Assembly: GCF_010119235.1 (NCBI RefSeq)
Contig: NZ_JAAATZ010000001.1
Location: forward strand, 1,828,501 to 1,892,500
DNA length: 64,000 nucleotides
Direction of reading: 5' to 3'
Source: Flavobacterium phycosphaerae
Lineage (GTDB): Bacteria > Bacteroidota > Bacteroidia > Flavobacteriales > Flavobacteriaceae
In this document: in pieces, positions 16,804-25,881 of the stretch
Position numbering within the stretch: position 1 is the first letter of the stretch
Layout of the letters: the number at the start of each line of letters is the position of its first letter
Made by a program: the position numbers and the translations under genes
The notes under the pieces: model-generated
What the model was told of the DNA's origin: nothing
Databases searched by the model: none
The model's input: the letters and a program-made list of their open reading frames with translations, nothing else

Positions 16804-18090
16804 TTATGCAGCTTTCATTCGGTTTTGAATGTGGTGCAAATTCCTAATCATGACAGAGCGGATTTGCTTGTTGTGTTTGGATGCCTTATTTCCCCTTCCC
16901 CTTGACTGAAGAATCTCAAAATTTTCAAGTGAAAGTTGAATTGTTTCTGTTGGGATGCCATCTACCTTTGCAGATAATATAAGCGAGTTTTGCTTTTTAT
17001 AGTATTCATTTGTAAACACGCAGTGGTTATGATAGCATGCTTCTTCAAGAAATTCTTTAACAGATTCGATTACACTTATTGAGATATTCTTTTCGCTAAA
17101 AGTAAGCCCGAAAAAGTGTTGTTTAGCTTTTAGGTAATGCTTTTGATTCTTCCCAATCTGTTTTTTATTTTCCTCAAATGTTTTTTTCATAATTTCCTTT
17201 TGTTTCCTCGACATCAGTTTATCGTGTGCCTTTCTTAAATCTGCCGGACAAACATACTTAACGCTTTTTAAGTCCTTCCAATAGTACTCTAGTAAGTCGA
17301 GATAATCAACCCATAATTTAGCATCGTTGACAATGTAGTTATTCCGGATGCAGATTTTTAGAGCACCCCAAATTTTGCCGTCTCTCTTAATTGGAGTATT
17401 CCTTAAATGGTAATACAATAAATCCATTTGGTTGCTTTTAATCAAGGTTTCAGCAATGCTGTCCGTCAGAATTTCCCGAAATAGTATTTGTGGTGCAATC
17501 CCGTAAAACTTGCCGCAAAATCCATTACGTTTAATAATTGGCAGTACTTTAATTCTAGGCTGTATAAAAGAAGGTGTTAACCTTAATCGCGGTGTGTTGT
17601 AGTTGGATTTTAATTCTAAATCACTGCTGGTAATCCATTGATCAATATACATAGACAGTCCCATTACATTCTTCGACAGATACCGCATACTTCCATCAGC
17701 CGTTATGAACATCTGCATCACCTCGTGAGCAAAGTACGAAGGCTTCTGTAGCTTCTTCATCGTTTTACTGATACAAACCATGCGAATAATTTGGAAATCT
17801 TTAACGGCTGTTACAATCTGATAGTAATCGGTTTCTTTTAAACCATTACTATACTTATTGGTATATTCCAATTTTTTCAGACAATGTGGACAAGTTACTT
17901 TTTGATTTTTAATTTGGATTTCTTGTTTCCAATTATGACCACATTCCAAGCAAAAAGCAGTATTTCGGGATAAGACTGCAGAATGTGAAAAGCATTTACT
18001 AAATGCAGGTTTATGTTGGTTGTGCGCAATAGCTGGAAGACTATTGCTAACGGCAACAATTTCGTGCTCTAATTTGGATTTTGGCTTCAT
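16804..18090 (-). CDS. PcfJ-like protein
   Basis: 428 residues. The N-terminal quarter carries a zinc ribbon (CLECGHNW ... CPHC near residues 48-75). The rest is the PcfJ domain, with LEEACYHNHCVFTNEYYKK and a C-terminal RGRGNKASKHNKQIRSVM. PcfJ was named on the conjugative plasmid pCF10; the family occurs on many Bacteroidota mobile elements, where the role is unknown. Its start overlaps the PcfK gene by 4 bp. Together with 18087-19781 it forms a five-gene operon transcribed away from the structured non-coding region. Confidence 0.85.
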   Translation of the reverse strand: MKPKSKLEHEIVAVSNSLPAIAHNQHKPAFSKCFSHSAVLSRNTAFCLECGHNWKQEIQIKNQKVTCPHCLKKLEYTNKYSNGLKETDYYQIVTAVKDFQIIRMVCISKTMKKLQKPSYFAHEVMQMFITADGSMRYLSKNVMGLSMYIDQWITSSDLELKSNYNTPRLRLTPSFIQPRIKVLPIIKRNGFCGKFYGIAPQILFREILTDSIAETLIKSNQMDLLYYHLRNTPIKRDGKIWGALKICIRNNYIVNDAKLWVDYLDLLEYYWKDLKSVKYVCPADLRKAHDKLMSRKQKEIMKKTFEENKKQIGKNQKHYLKAKQHFFGLTFSEKNISISVIESVKEFLEEACYHNHCVFTNEYYKKQNSLILSAKVDGIPTETIQLSLENFEILQSRGRGNKASKHNKQIRSVMIRNLHHIQNRMKAA

Positions 18091-18440
18091 ATAAATAAGG
18101 TGGTTTGATTGGCATTGCTATTTTTCGAAGTGGATTTTGGCTTTGAAACTCCTTTTTGAACAGGAGCCGCAAGCGGTTGATTGATTATAACCCGAGCAGA
18201 AATCTTTTCGCCAACCACGATTGTATCTTCGTCATAGTAGTGTATTGCCATGCTGTAAATTTCATCATCGGCAAAACCTTGCCGACCGCTTCTCTTCACG
18301 GTGTTTAAAATGTACGTAGCGCAATCGTCTATATTTTTATTTGGCTTTTCTAATGTTTTAGCGAATAATTCATCGTGGATTGCCAATTGGTCTAAATAGC
18401 CCTTAATGGCTTCTTTGAAAGGGTCTTTGATTTCTTCCAT
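18087..18440 (-). CDS. PcfK-like protein
   Basis: 117 residues. Shows the PcfK pattern: FKEAIKGYLDQLAIHDELFAKT, NIDDCATYILNTVKRSGRQGF, and EIYSMAIHYYDEDTI, then a low-complexity tail ending in TTLFI. PcfK and PcfJ travel together on conjugative and mobilizable elements; function not known. ATG/stop overlap with pcfJ indicates coupled translation. Confidence 0.85.
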   Translation of the reverse strand: MEEIKDPFKEAIKGYLDQLAIHDELFAKTLEKPNKNIDDCATYILNTVKRSGRQGFADDEIYSMAIHYYDEDTIVVGEKISARVIINQPLAAPVQKGVSKPKSTSKNSNANQTTLFI

Positions 18441-18448
18441 GGCTTGTA

Positions 18449-19102
18449 CTAGTTTATTTTGGTTATTGAAAAAACATCGAATAATTTCCCACTTGAAATA
18501 GTCCTAAATTGATAGCCTATAGCATTAAATATTTTGCCATAACAGCTAACGCCTACACCGCCCTCAAAATATGGCAAGATGCCATAGCCGGAACCATAGC
18601 CAAATAATTCATGATTTTTAACTTTGAATTTCTTGTTCTTCAGTTGGTACATTAGTTTTAGAAACTGCGGAATTTGATTCAATACTTCAGCAACGGCGGT
18701 ACTTAGCTTACAATAACCGCATCCACTGATTGAGCCACTTGTTAAAGCTCCAATTCCGTTGACATAGGATTCGGCAGTTGGGTTGTGTCCCCACATTACT
18801 GACTTTCTCCATACTACAGTAATAGTAATTTCATTTAGTGATTCTAGTTTATCACTGAATATTAACTTAGCAACTTGCCTCTGAATTTCAGTAGTGATTT
18901 GAGCATCCAATCTTTTTATTAAATATGCTTTGAGAATCGCAATATTTTCGAATGTATATTTCCTTTTGGCTTTTGGAAGTAGTGAACGTAAAGCCCAATC
19001 CAATTCGTTAGTATTAGGGGTATCGACTTTTTTTATAAGTGATAAACTATTCTTCTTTGATTTAAGTTGTTCGGCTATTAATTGCTTTTCTAAGTTTTTC
19101 AT
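18449..19102 (-). CDS. Conserved element protein upstream of pcfK
   Basis: 217 residues from MKNLEKQL at 19102 (a start at 19129 would overlap the preceding small gene). The N-terminal third is charged and helical; the middle has IAILKAYLIKRLDAQITTEIQRQ; the C-terminal half is Gly/Tyr-rich (GIGALTSGSISGCGYCKLS, YGSGYGILPYFEGGVGVSCYG). This pattern accompanies PcfK/PcfJ in Bacteroidota elements. No enzymatic motif I can name. Confidence 0.7.
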   Translation of the reverse strand: MKNLEKQLIAEQLKSKKNSLSLIKKVDTPNTNELDWALRSLLPKAKRKYTFENIAILKAYLIKRLDAQITTEIQRQVAKLIFSDKLESLNEITITVVWRKSVMWGHNPTAESYVNGIGALTSGSISGCGYCKLSTAVAEVLNQIPQFLKLMYQLKNKKFKVKNHELFGYGSGYGILPYFEGGVGVSCYGKIFNAIGYQFRTISSGKLFDVFSITKIN

Positions 19103-19113
19103 GACTTTTAAGT

Positions 19114-19293
19114 TTATTGACATTGGCATTGATTGAGTGTAACTTCTTCAATTACAATTTTGGTGTTGTTATCGCTTAATTTGTGGTATTTTGCGCAATC
19201 CATTGCTTTAACACGGCTATCGAATACACCGAAGAAAACCCTTGAGGATTTGGTTTTCCATTGGTCTGTTTGGTAGAGAATAAATAGAGTCAT
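19114..19293 (-). CDS. 59-residue protein of the pcf operon
   Basis: Below the usual length cut-off. Reads MTLFILYQTDQWKTKSS, then RVFFGVFDSRVKAMDCAKYH and ends VTLNQCQCQ. Mixed alpha/beta, soluble, three Cys. It lies 20 bp after the DUF6943-like gene and 11 bp before the next start, tightly packed in the same direction, which supports it being real. Function unknown. Confidence 0.65.
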   Translation of the reverse strand: MTLFILYQTDQWKTKSSRVFFGVFDSRVKAMDCAKYHKLSDNNTKIVIEEVTLNQCQCQ

Positions 19294-19313
19294 AATATTT
19301 GGCGTTTAAATTA

Positions 19314-19781
19314 TTATTTGCTGTAGCGGTGAAGGATAACCCTGCGCATATCGTTAATAAGGTTGATGTTTTGTTGGAAATTGTTAGCTTGTAATTCAAG
19401 CAACCGCAATGCGTGAACATCTTTTTGATGTTGTTCAAAATCGGCTAGCATTTCGTCGGCTTTACTTGAAAATTCCTTCACAAAATCGTGGATTCGCAAA
19501 AATGGAATAACAGAGCCAACGAGGTTTCGATGCCAAAATTTGGATTGCCAAAGGCTGTAGGTTATCCAATAGATGCTATCGCAATCCTGTTCATTTTCGA
19601 AAATGACAACAAAACTGTTGGTGAATGGCTCTTTTTGTGGCTTGCCGCTGTTCAATCCTTTGTTCAGGATAAACAAATGTGGTTTAAGGTAAGTAGTACC
19701 TTTTTTGTGGGTTTTGATGATGTAGTTTTTACTCACAGCTTCAACATTGTTTTTTTTGTGTTCGTGAATCTTCGATTTCAT
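19314..19781 (-). CDS. DUF6943-like protein, first gene of the pcf operon
   Basis: 155 residues. Pattern YIIKTHKKGTTYLKPHLFIL, then KGLNSGKPQKEPFTNSFVV and IYWITYSLWQSKFWHRNLVGSVIPFLRI, matches small proteins of this family on Bacteroidota mobile elements. Helical C-terminus. Family assignment is from memory of its motif and should be treated as tentative. Divergent from the structured non-coding region that begins at about 19880. Confidence 0.7.
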   Translation of the reverse strand: MKSKIHEHKKNNVEAVSKNYIIKTHKKGTTYLKPHLFILNKGLNSGKPQKEPFTNSFVVIFENEQDCDSIYWITYSLWQSKFWHRNLVGSVIPFLRIHDFVKEFSSKADEMLADFEQHQKDVHALRLLELQANNFQQNINLINDMRRVILHRYSK

Positions 19782-19869
19782 GGCTTCGATTTAACGTGAA
19801 GTGCTCCGCTATGCTTCGCACACATAATTTTTCAAAAGAAAAAAAGAGAAAAAAGAAAGCCGTCTGTTG

Positions 19870-20763
19870 AAGTGGAGGGTTTTAAAAAAGCAAGTTTTTC
19901 AGATAAAATACTACCCGATGCGAGATTTGAAATGCATGTGTGGAACAATATAGAGGAGATGTTTTGGAAATTTAAGGGTGGAGATTTTATCTGAAACCCG
20001 GAGGGCTTGAACTTGCTTTTTTAAATACCTGGAACTTAGTTTTGCAGTCTTTTTTATCTCTTTTTTATTTTGATAAAATATCCGATCGTCTTCGGAAAGT
20101 GTATAAAATTTCTGGGACTGCTGAAATATCCAGAAAAAGTAAAAACACTTTCAGTAGGCACTGAAATTTTATACTCTTTCTTAGGGTTGATTTTTTGAGG
20201 ATGCTAAGATTTCTTAGTATTAGAGATGTCTCAATATAATAGATGGTGCTTTTGAGAATGACAGGCATCTTCAAAAAACAACAAATGTTACTACCTAGTG
20301 TGACGGGGGCAGTAGCGCGGGCAAGGGTATTACTTTTTATTTGCTAATTGGGATGTTCTGATTGCTTTTGTGGCTAGCAGATGAAGAGATGGTATTGTAC
20401 AGCAAGGGTGTATACCAACTAAATATTTGGGTAGTAATTTTTCTGCTAGCCGCTAAGCAATGTAAGGCGGGTGCCAGGCAAATAAAACAGTAATACTCTT
20501 GCTGGCTTTTTTTGGTTTTATGGGTGCCAAGTTTTCCCTTAGAAAAGCAAGAGTGAAACTCATAAAAGGTATTTGCTTTGAAATTGGAATGGCACTTATA
20601 AAACCAATGTGCGTTGGGTGCGCGGCTTTTTTACATAATGTTATTATAGTCTCTTTAGAGCTATAATGCCACATTATGTAAAGAAGCTTGGGAGAAAAAA
20701 TTACCGGCGCAAGTCACGCAGTGTACGCATTATTGTATCAATAATTGTGACGGTAATTTTTTT
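19870..20763 (+). ncRNA. Candidate large structured RNA with seven consecutive long hairpins
   Basis: No gene fits here, but the stretch folds almost end to end. Hairpins (paired arms): E 19881-19909 with 19984-19996 plus 20010-20025 (29 of 29 bp around one 13-nt insertion); F 20095-20112 with 20163-20180; G 20191-20204 with 20265-20278; A 20321-20344 with 20478-20502, enclosing 20361-20381 with 20442-20461; B 20512-20529 with 20590-20607; C 20630-20640 with 20672-20682; D 20695-20706 with 20751-20762. Six of the seven imperfect stem positions in these arms are G-U on the plus strand and would be A-C on the minus strand (the seventh is U-U). This indicates an RNA read left to right. Hairpin D ends in seven T, a terminator. 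Promoter not identified. Alternatives: ssDNA structure of a mobile element (oriT, attC-like). Confidence 0.65.
20751..20763 (+). terminator. T-run closing the structured region
   Basis: CGGTAATTTTTTT pairs with 20695-20706. The perfect 12-bp stem followed by U7 is a good intrinsic terminator for plus-strand transcription, though the loop (44 nt, itself folded as ATTATTG/CAATAAT) is long. Confidence 0.55.
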
Positions 20764-20810
20764 AGGAGCGTTGGCAAGGAGTGGCAACAGAAAGCGACAT
20801 GTTATTATTT

Positions 20811-21455
20811 CTACAATGTTTCGAGTTCGTTCTTAATATTAACCCTTGCCTGTTTTTCGTATTTTTTTGAAAAATACTCTGTTTTGTAAATAGACTCCAT
20901 TTGAAGAAAATGCTGTAACGCTTTTTTTCTGCCATTGGCATACATAAAATCGGGGTATATAGCATATTCTTCTCTTATTTGCTCGGTGTAATTTTGATAG
21001 TCATACGATGATTTACCCAAGATTGCTAAATCTGTATCAATTAAGTAATTGGTATCGCTGTCTTCAGAAAGTTCATGTTTTTTGGTTGCTAGAATCATGT
21101 TGGCGCATTTTGCCACTTTTTCTGCTGGGTAGCCGATTTCAGAAAGCCTTTGCATGGCTATTTTTGCACTATCTCCTTCGTTGGTATTACTTGATGCTTT
21201 GTAGATTATATCGTGATAAAAAACGGCAAATAACATTGTGTCCCAATCATTAACCTTGCTTTTTACTTCTTTTAAATCGCTAAATACTGCTTCTAAATGA
21301 GCAATAGTATGATAGTGTCTTTTGGGTTCGGAATATTTTGTGAATATCTCTAACCAAAGGTTATTGGCCAATTCGTGGTCTTTGGAGTATTTTTTAACGA
21401 GTTGAAGGAAAGTATCTGTTAGCATTGGTGTATCAGAATTTGTAAAATTAGTCAA
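20811..21455 (-). CDS. HD-superfamily metal-dependent phosphohydrolase
   Basis: 214 residues. HD-domain signature split over HYHTIAHLE (near residue 48) and VFYHDIIY (near 79), with a later Asp in YLIDTDLAILG. COG4339-type predicted phosphohydrolase of unknown substrate. Same strand as, and 32 bp after, the DnaE-like gene. Its convergent position marks the end of the structured RNA region. Confidence 0.85.
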   Translation of the reverse strand: MTNFTNSDTPMLTDTFLQLVKKYSKDHELANNLWLEIFTKYSEPKRHYHTIAHLEAVFSDLKEVKSKVNDWDTMLFAVFYHDIIYKASSNTNEGDSAKIAMQRLSEIGYPAEKVAKCANMILATKKHELSEDSDTNYLIDTDLAILGKSSYDYQNYTEQIREEYAIYPDFMYANGRKKALQHFLQMESIYKTEYFSKKYEKQARVNIKNELETL

Positions 21456-21487
21456 TTTATTGGCTATTAAAAACAGGTCAACTACAT

Positions 21488-24400
21488 TTATTGAATGTTT
21501 TGCATTTTTTGCCTTGGCAGATTAATCTCATGTTCCTGCGGATAGGGTGCCCGATGGGTCATACTCACATCTTCACGTATTTGATGTTGGGTTTGAAAAC
21601 GCTTTTCATCTGTGGCAGAATAACGGGGGTCGGGGATGAATGGCATTTTTTCCATTTTGGATATGGTGATGGTTGGGAAATGATAATCTACCTCAACCTG
21701 ACCCAACAATAGATAACATCCTCCGCCCTTGAATGGATATTTTTGCAAGCAATCGGCAAAATGGGCTGTGTCGAAAAACTCGCCTTGAGCATCTATCCAA
21801 GTTCCGAAATACATATCACCACGTTTGGTGGGAACATGTTTTCTTGAAATTAGATAGGCTAACATTTTTACGGTTTTCTTGTGATGCTTTGTCAAATCGT
21901 TTGCCATAACATCGCCGCGGTATTTGGTCTGTAATAAATTGAATGGGGTAACTGAAACCGGAAAATCCAATAATTCGATTTCATCAAATGCATCTTCGAA
22001 TGGGGAGCGCTCCAATACCGGTAATTTATATTCTTTGACTGGTTCCTGAAGTAGCATTAAGTTGCGGTTCTCGGGTTTGAAATTAATTAAAATCAATCTT
22101 GCTATTATCAGTAATTCATTCTTTGGTTTACCTGTAAAACGAAAAGCGCCAATGAAGATTAGTATTTGTATGGCTTCGATTCCGATGGGTATTCGGTTGA
22201 TAAAATCTTCAAGGGAAATGAATAATCCATTTTCTTGCCGTTCTTTGACAACTAGTTCAGCCATTTTGGATTCTAGGCTCTTTAGATGCTGAAAGCCTAG
22301 GTAAATGTTTTTACCATATACCTTAGTTTGATAATCACTTTTATTTACGCATGGATTGTGGATTTTTGCACCGGACATTTTGGCCTCGTGTATGTAGACT
22401 TCGGTTCGATAAAAACCTCCAAAATTGTTGATTACAGCTGTCATAAACTCAATAGGGTAGTAGGTTTTGAGATATAGGCTTTGGTAACTTTCTACAGCAT
22501 AGGATGCCGAGTGTGCCTTGCAAAACGAATACCCGGCAAATGATTCAATTTGTCTGTAGATTTCCTGACTTAACTGTACTGGATGCCCTTGTTTTGCACA
22601 AGAATCAAAGAAGTTGTCTTTTACCTTTTGCAAGGCGGCTTTAGAGCGTCCTTTACCACTCATAGCACGACGAAGGATATCACCATCGGCTGCCGGAAGC
22701 CCGCCATAATGCAATGCGATTTTGATAACGTCTTCCTGATATACCATAATACCGTATGTTTCTCCTAATTGTTCTTTAAAAACATCATGAAAATATTCGA
22801 ATCGGTCAGGAAAGTTATGTCTAAATATATATTCTTTCATCATTCCGGATTGTGCTACTCCGGGACGGATAATGGATGAAGCTGCTACCAAGACTTTGTA
22901 ATTGTCACATTTCAATCTTCTTAGCAAACCTCTCATAGCAGGACTTTCTATATAGAAGCAACCAATGGTTTTGCCTTGGCTTAACAGATTGTTGCAGGTT
23001 TGTTCGTTTTTGGAAATGGAAGTATCACGAATATCGACTTCGATACCTTGATTTTCTCTGATTAATTTTACTGTGTCATCGATGTGACCAATACCACGCT
23101 GGCTAAGAATATCGAATTTGTCAAAGCCTATATCTTCTGCGACATGCATATCGAATTGTACTATGGGAAAGCCTTTTGGTGGCATTTCCAAAGCGGTAAA
23201 ATTAGTTATGGGTTCTTCTGAGATGATAATACCACAAGAATGCATACTTCTTTGATTGGGATATTTTTCGAGCATCATACCATACTCCTGAACCATTTTG
23301 ACTACTTCATTTTTGTAATGCTTTACTATTGGGTTTTTAGCTAACTGGTCTAGTTCTTCTTTGGGCAGTCCAAATACTTTGCCTACTTCCCGAAAAATGG
23401 AGCGGTATTTAAATTCGACATTGGTGCCACAAAAGGCTACATGATCTCTACCGTATTTATTAAAAATATACTCTAAGATGGTATCGCGTTCGCGCCAAGA
23501 CCAATCAATATCGAAATCGGGAGGTGTTTTTCGGTTCACGTTTAGAAAGCGTTCAAAATAGAGGTCGAGTTCTAAGGGACAAATGTTGGTGATATCGAGG
23601 CAATACGCAATGATACTGTTGGCACCACTACCACGACCAATATGCAAAAAACCTTGGCTCATACTGTACTGCACAATATCCCATGTAATGAGAAAATAAC
23701 CGCTGAACTCTAAATCGTTTATTACTTTTAATTCCTTTTCCACTCTTGCTTTGGCGTCAGTATTGTGTTCACCATAGCGGCGAATCATTCCCTCGTATGC
23801 CAGTTTAGTTAGTAAATCGATATCATCGTGTTTGTTTGTAGTGTAGTGCTTTTTATTTTTTGGAGTGTAAAAATCATATTCGAAATTGCATGCAGTTATT
23901 ATTGTTTGGGTGTTTTGAATTATCTGAGGAAAGTCAATAAATCTTTCCATAAGTTTATTAATTGGAATCATCACTTCTGATACTTTGCAATAATCAGTAT
24001 CTCTCAATTTTGAGCCAATGATATTCAAGTCGATTGCTCTTAGTATTTTATGAAGGTTGAATTCTTTTTTGGTCCGATATGTTACGGATTGTAATACCAC
24101 CATTTTAGGAATTCTTCTTTTCCAAACATAATTGTACAACTTTGGTAACTGTTCTGCACAGATGCCTATAAATTCATATTCCTTGAGTTCTTCCGGTACG
24201 TTATCAAATGGATATATCACAAAAACGTTTTCAAAATTTGGTGCTACTTCCGGAAGTAATGTATTTTCAAAATTGTGCTTTGTTACTAAGCGGTTCATTT
24301 CTGCAATTCCGTTTCTGTTCCTTGCCAGTCCGATATAAAGCTGCTTACCGTTGTTTCGGAAGTCAATGCCCACTAGTGGTTTTATGGTTACTTCTTTGCA

Positions 24401-24550
24401 TGCTTTTATAAAATCATAGATTCCTGTTACGGTATTGATATCGGTTAGTGCCATAGCCGTAACACTACAACCAACGGCTTGTGTTACCAAATCCTCTAAA
24501 GGAATGGTGCCATAGCGGAGGGAGTGGAAGGAGTGGCAGTTGAGGTACAT
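21488..24550 (-). CDS. dnaE2: DNA polymerase III alpha subunit, DnaE2/error-prone type
   Basis: 1020 residues. N-terminal PHP domain beginning MYLNCHSFHSLRYGTIPLED, then the C-family palm: FLHIGRGSGANSIIAYCLDI, the catalytic aspartates in PPDFDIDWSWRERD, and later SIIRPGVAQSGMMKEYI, YGIMVYQEDVIKIA and GYSFCKAHSASYAVESYQS, ending with a short OB-fold region. At 1020 residues it is shorter than the replicative DnaE (about 1450 in this phylum), as expected for the translesion paralogue. It is in line with a Y-family polymerase and a LexA-like repressor (24656-26688), so an inducible mutagenesis complex is likely. Confidence 0.9.
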   Translation of the reverse strand: MYLNCHSFHSLRYGTIPLEDLVTQAVGCSVTAMALTDINTVTGIYDFIKACKEVTIKPLVGIDFRNNGKQLYIGLARNRNGIAEMNRLVTKHNFENTLLPEVAPNFENVFVIYPFDNVPEELKEYEFIGICAEQLPKLYNYVWKRRIPKMVVLQSVTYRTKKEFNLHKILRAIDLNIIGSKLRDTDYCKVSEVMIPINKLMERFIDFPQIIQNTQTIITACNFEYDFYTPKNKKHYTTNKHDDIDLLTKLAYEGMIRRYGEHNTDAKARVEKELKVINDLEFSGYFLITWDIVQYSMSQGFLHIGRGSGANSIIAYCLDITNICPLELDLYFERFLNVNRKTPPDFDIDWSWRERDTILEYIFNKYGRDHVAFCGTNVEFKYRSIFREVGKVFGLPKEELDQLAKNPIVKHYKNEVVKMVQEYGMMLEKYPNQRSMHSCGIIISEEPITNFTALEMPPKGFPIVQFDMHVAEDIGFDKFDILSQRGIGHIDDTVKLIRENQGIEVDIRDTSISKNEQTCNNLLSQGKTIGCFYIESPAMRGLLRRLKCDNYKVLVAASSIIRPGVAQSGMMKEYIFRHNFPDRFEYFHDVFKEQLGETYGIMVYQEDVIKIALHYGGLPAADGDILRRAMSGKGRSKAALQKVKDNFFDSCAKQGHPVQLSQEIYRQIESFAGYSFCKAHSASYAVESYQSLYLKTYYPIEFMTAVINNFGGFYRTEVYIHEAKMSGAKIHNPCVNKSDYQTKVYGKNIYLGFQHLKSLESKMAELVVKERQENGLFISLEDFINRIPIGIEAIQILIFIGAFRFTGKPKNELLIIARLILINFKPENRNLMLLQEPVKEYKLPVLERSPFEDAFDEIELLDFPVSVTPFNLLQTKYRGDVMANDLTKHHKKTVKMLAYLISRKHVPTKRGDMYFGTWIDAQGEFFDTAHFADCLQKYPFKGGGCYLLLGQVEVDYHFPTITISKMEKMPFIPDPRYSATDEKRFQTQHQIREDVSMTHRAPYPQEHEINLPRQKMQNIQ

Positions 24551-24655
24551 TTTAATTGTGAATTGTGAATTGTGAGTTGTGAATTTTGAGTTGTTAGTTG
24601 TGCTCTTCGACTGGGCTCAGGGCAGTTTAAGCTTAGGGTGACAATGGTTTTATTA
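24551..24655. repeat. Tandem AATTGTG repeats and a dispersed intergenic element
   Basis: 24554-24600 holds several imperfect copies of AATTGTG/AGTTGTG in a row. It is followed by GCTCTTCGACTGGGCTCAGGG, a type of CTTCGACT...CTCAG palindromic repeat commonly scattered between genes in Flavobacteria. Confidence 0.5.
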
Positions 24656-25807
24656 TTAAGTTCTGTTTTTTAATATGGCATTAGCACGACCGACTGAATC
24701 GAAGCCATAGCGGTTTTTCATTTTATCTAATGCTTGGTATAATGCTAACATTTCTTCGGTGTCTTCAAACATGTTAATTTGATAGGTGCCTCGGACTAAG
24801 CCTGTAAATGTTACTCCAACCAATCGGATGCGCATGCGACGATTGTATAATTTATTGAATAGTTCCAAAGCCACTTTTCCCAGAATATGATCACATGACG
24901 TATACGCTACTTTTCTTTGTTGATTTTCTGTATCGAAATTGGCGTATCTTATTTTTACTGAAAGAGTAGAAACTAGCCACTGTTCTGATCTTGCCTGATA
25001 GCAGAGTTTTTCGACCATGCCTAAGATCAATGATTCTACTTTTTTGATATCGATGGTGTCTTGAAGATAGGTATGTTCTGTGGAAAGGGATTTTCTTTCG
25101 GTATAGGGTTGGACTGGAGTGTTATCAATTCCGTTGGCTTTTTTCCATAATTCAATTCCGTTTTTTCCAATCATGCTTTGCAAAACCTCGGCAGGAGTTT
25201 CGGATAACTTTTCGATGTTCCGAATTCCGAGTCTGGAGAGTAGATTGAAAGTTACTTCGCCTACCATTGGAATTTTACGGATTGATAATGGATTTAGGAA
25301 TGGTCTAACCATGTTCTGTGGAATTTCTAAATTGCCTTTTGGTTTGCCCTCTCCTGTAGCAATTTTTGAAACCGTTTTGTTAACGGAAAGTGCAAAACTT
25401 ATTGGGAGTCCCGTTTCTTTTGTGATGGTTTGTATCAATTCATTTGTCCATTTGTAGCAGCCATAAAATTTATCCATGCCCGTAATATCTAAATAGAATT
25501 CGTCGATACTTGCTTTCTCAACTAATGGAGAATTCTCTTCGATTATTTGGGTTACTTCGTGTGATTTTTTGGAAAACAATTCCATGTCACCTTTTACAAT
25601 TTTTGCCTGTGGGCAAAGTTGCATTGCCATTCGTATCGGCATTGCTGAACGGACACCAAAATACCTTGCTTCATAAGAACATGATGCCACGACGCCTCTT
25701 TCTCCTCCACCAACGATAATCGGAATTCCGTTTAATTGCGAGTTTTCTAACCTTACGCAAGAGACGAAAAAGGTGTCTAAATCCATGTGGACAATAGCGC
25801 GTGACAT
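24656..25807 (-). CDS. dinB: Y-family DNA polymerase (DinB/Pol IV type)
   Basis: 383 residues. Catalytic residues are in VHMDLDTFFVSC (Asp near residues 8-10) and ASIDEFYLDITGMD (Asp-Glu near 103). Helix-hairpin-helix region IPMVGEVTFNLLSRLGI and the little-finger domain follow. All catalytic residues are present, unlike the inactive ImuB partner of other DnaE2 systems, so this enzyme should be active. Upstream is a shared control region with the LexA-like gene. Confidence 0.92.
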   Translation of the reverse strand: MSRAIVHMDLDTFFVSCVRLENSQLNGIPIIVGGGERGVVASCSYEARYFGVRSAMPIRMAMQLCPQAKIVKGDMELFSKKSHEVTQIIEENSPLVEKASIDEFYLDITGMDKFYGCYKWTNELIQTITKETGLPISFALSVNKTVSKIATGEGKPKGNLEIPQNMVRPFLNPLSIRKIPMVGEVTFNLLSRLGIRNIEKLSETPAEVLQSMIGKNGIELWKKANGIDNTPVQPYTERKSLSTEHTYLQDTIDIKKVESLILGMVEKLCYQARSEQWLVSTLSVKIRYANFDTENQQRKVAYTSCDHILGKVALELFNKLYNRRMRIRLVGVTFTGLVRGTYQINMFEDTEEMLALYQALDKMKNRYGFDSVGRANAILKNRT

Positions 25808-25842
25808 ACTATTTTTAAATTTTGAAGTGAAATTATATTTTA

Positions 25843-25850
25843 CAAAAGTA
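25843..25850 (-). promoter_or_regulatory. -7 element for the Y-family polymerase
   Basis: On the minus strand TACTTTTG fits TAnnTTTG; transcription would start roughly 25-30 bp before the ATG at 25807. Confidence 0.5.
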
Positions 25851-25872
25851 GAATCATATTACCAAAGATTAT

Positions 25873-25880
25873 TATATTTG
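25873..25880 (+). promoter_or_regulatory. -7 element for the LexA-like repressor gene
   Basis: TATATTTG, exact TAnnTTTG match, 25 bp before the ATG at 25906 and immediately followed by the palindrome at 25882-25898. Confidence 0.6.
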
Positions 25881-25881
25881 T

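Noticed and set aside
20065..20674. Short reading frames inside the hairpin region
   Set aside because: They follow the arms of the inverted repeats, have no conserved pattern and no consistent start; the base-pairing explains the sequence better than coding.
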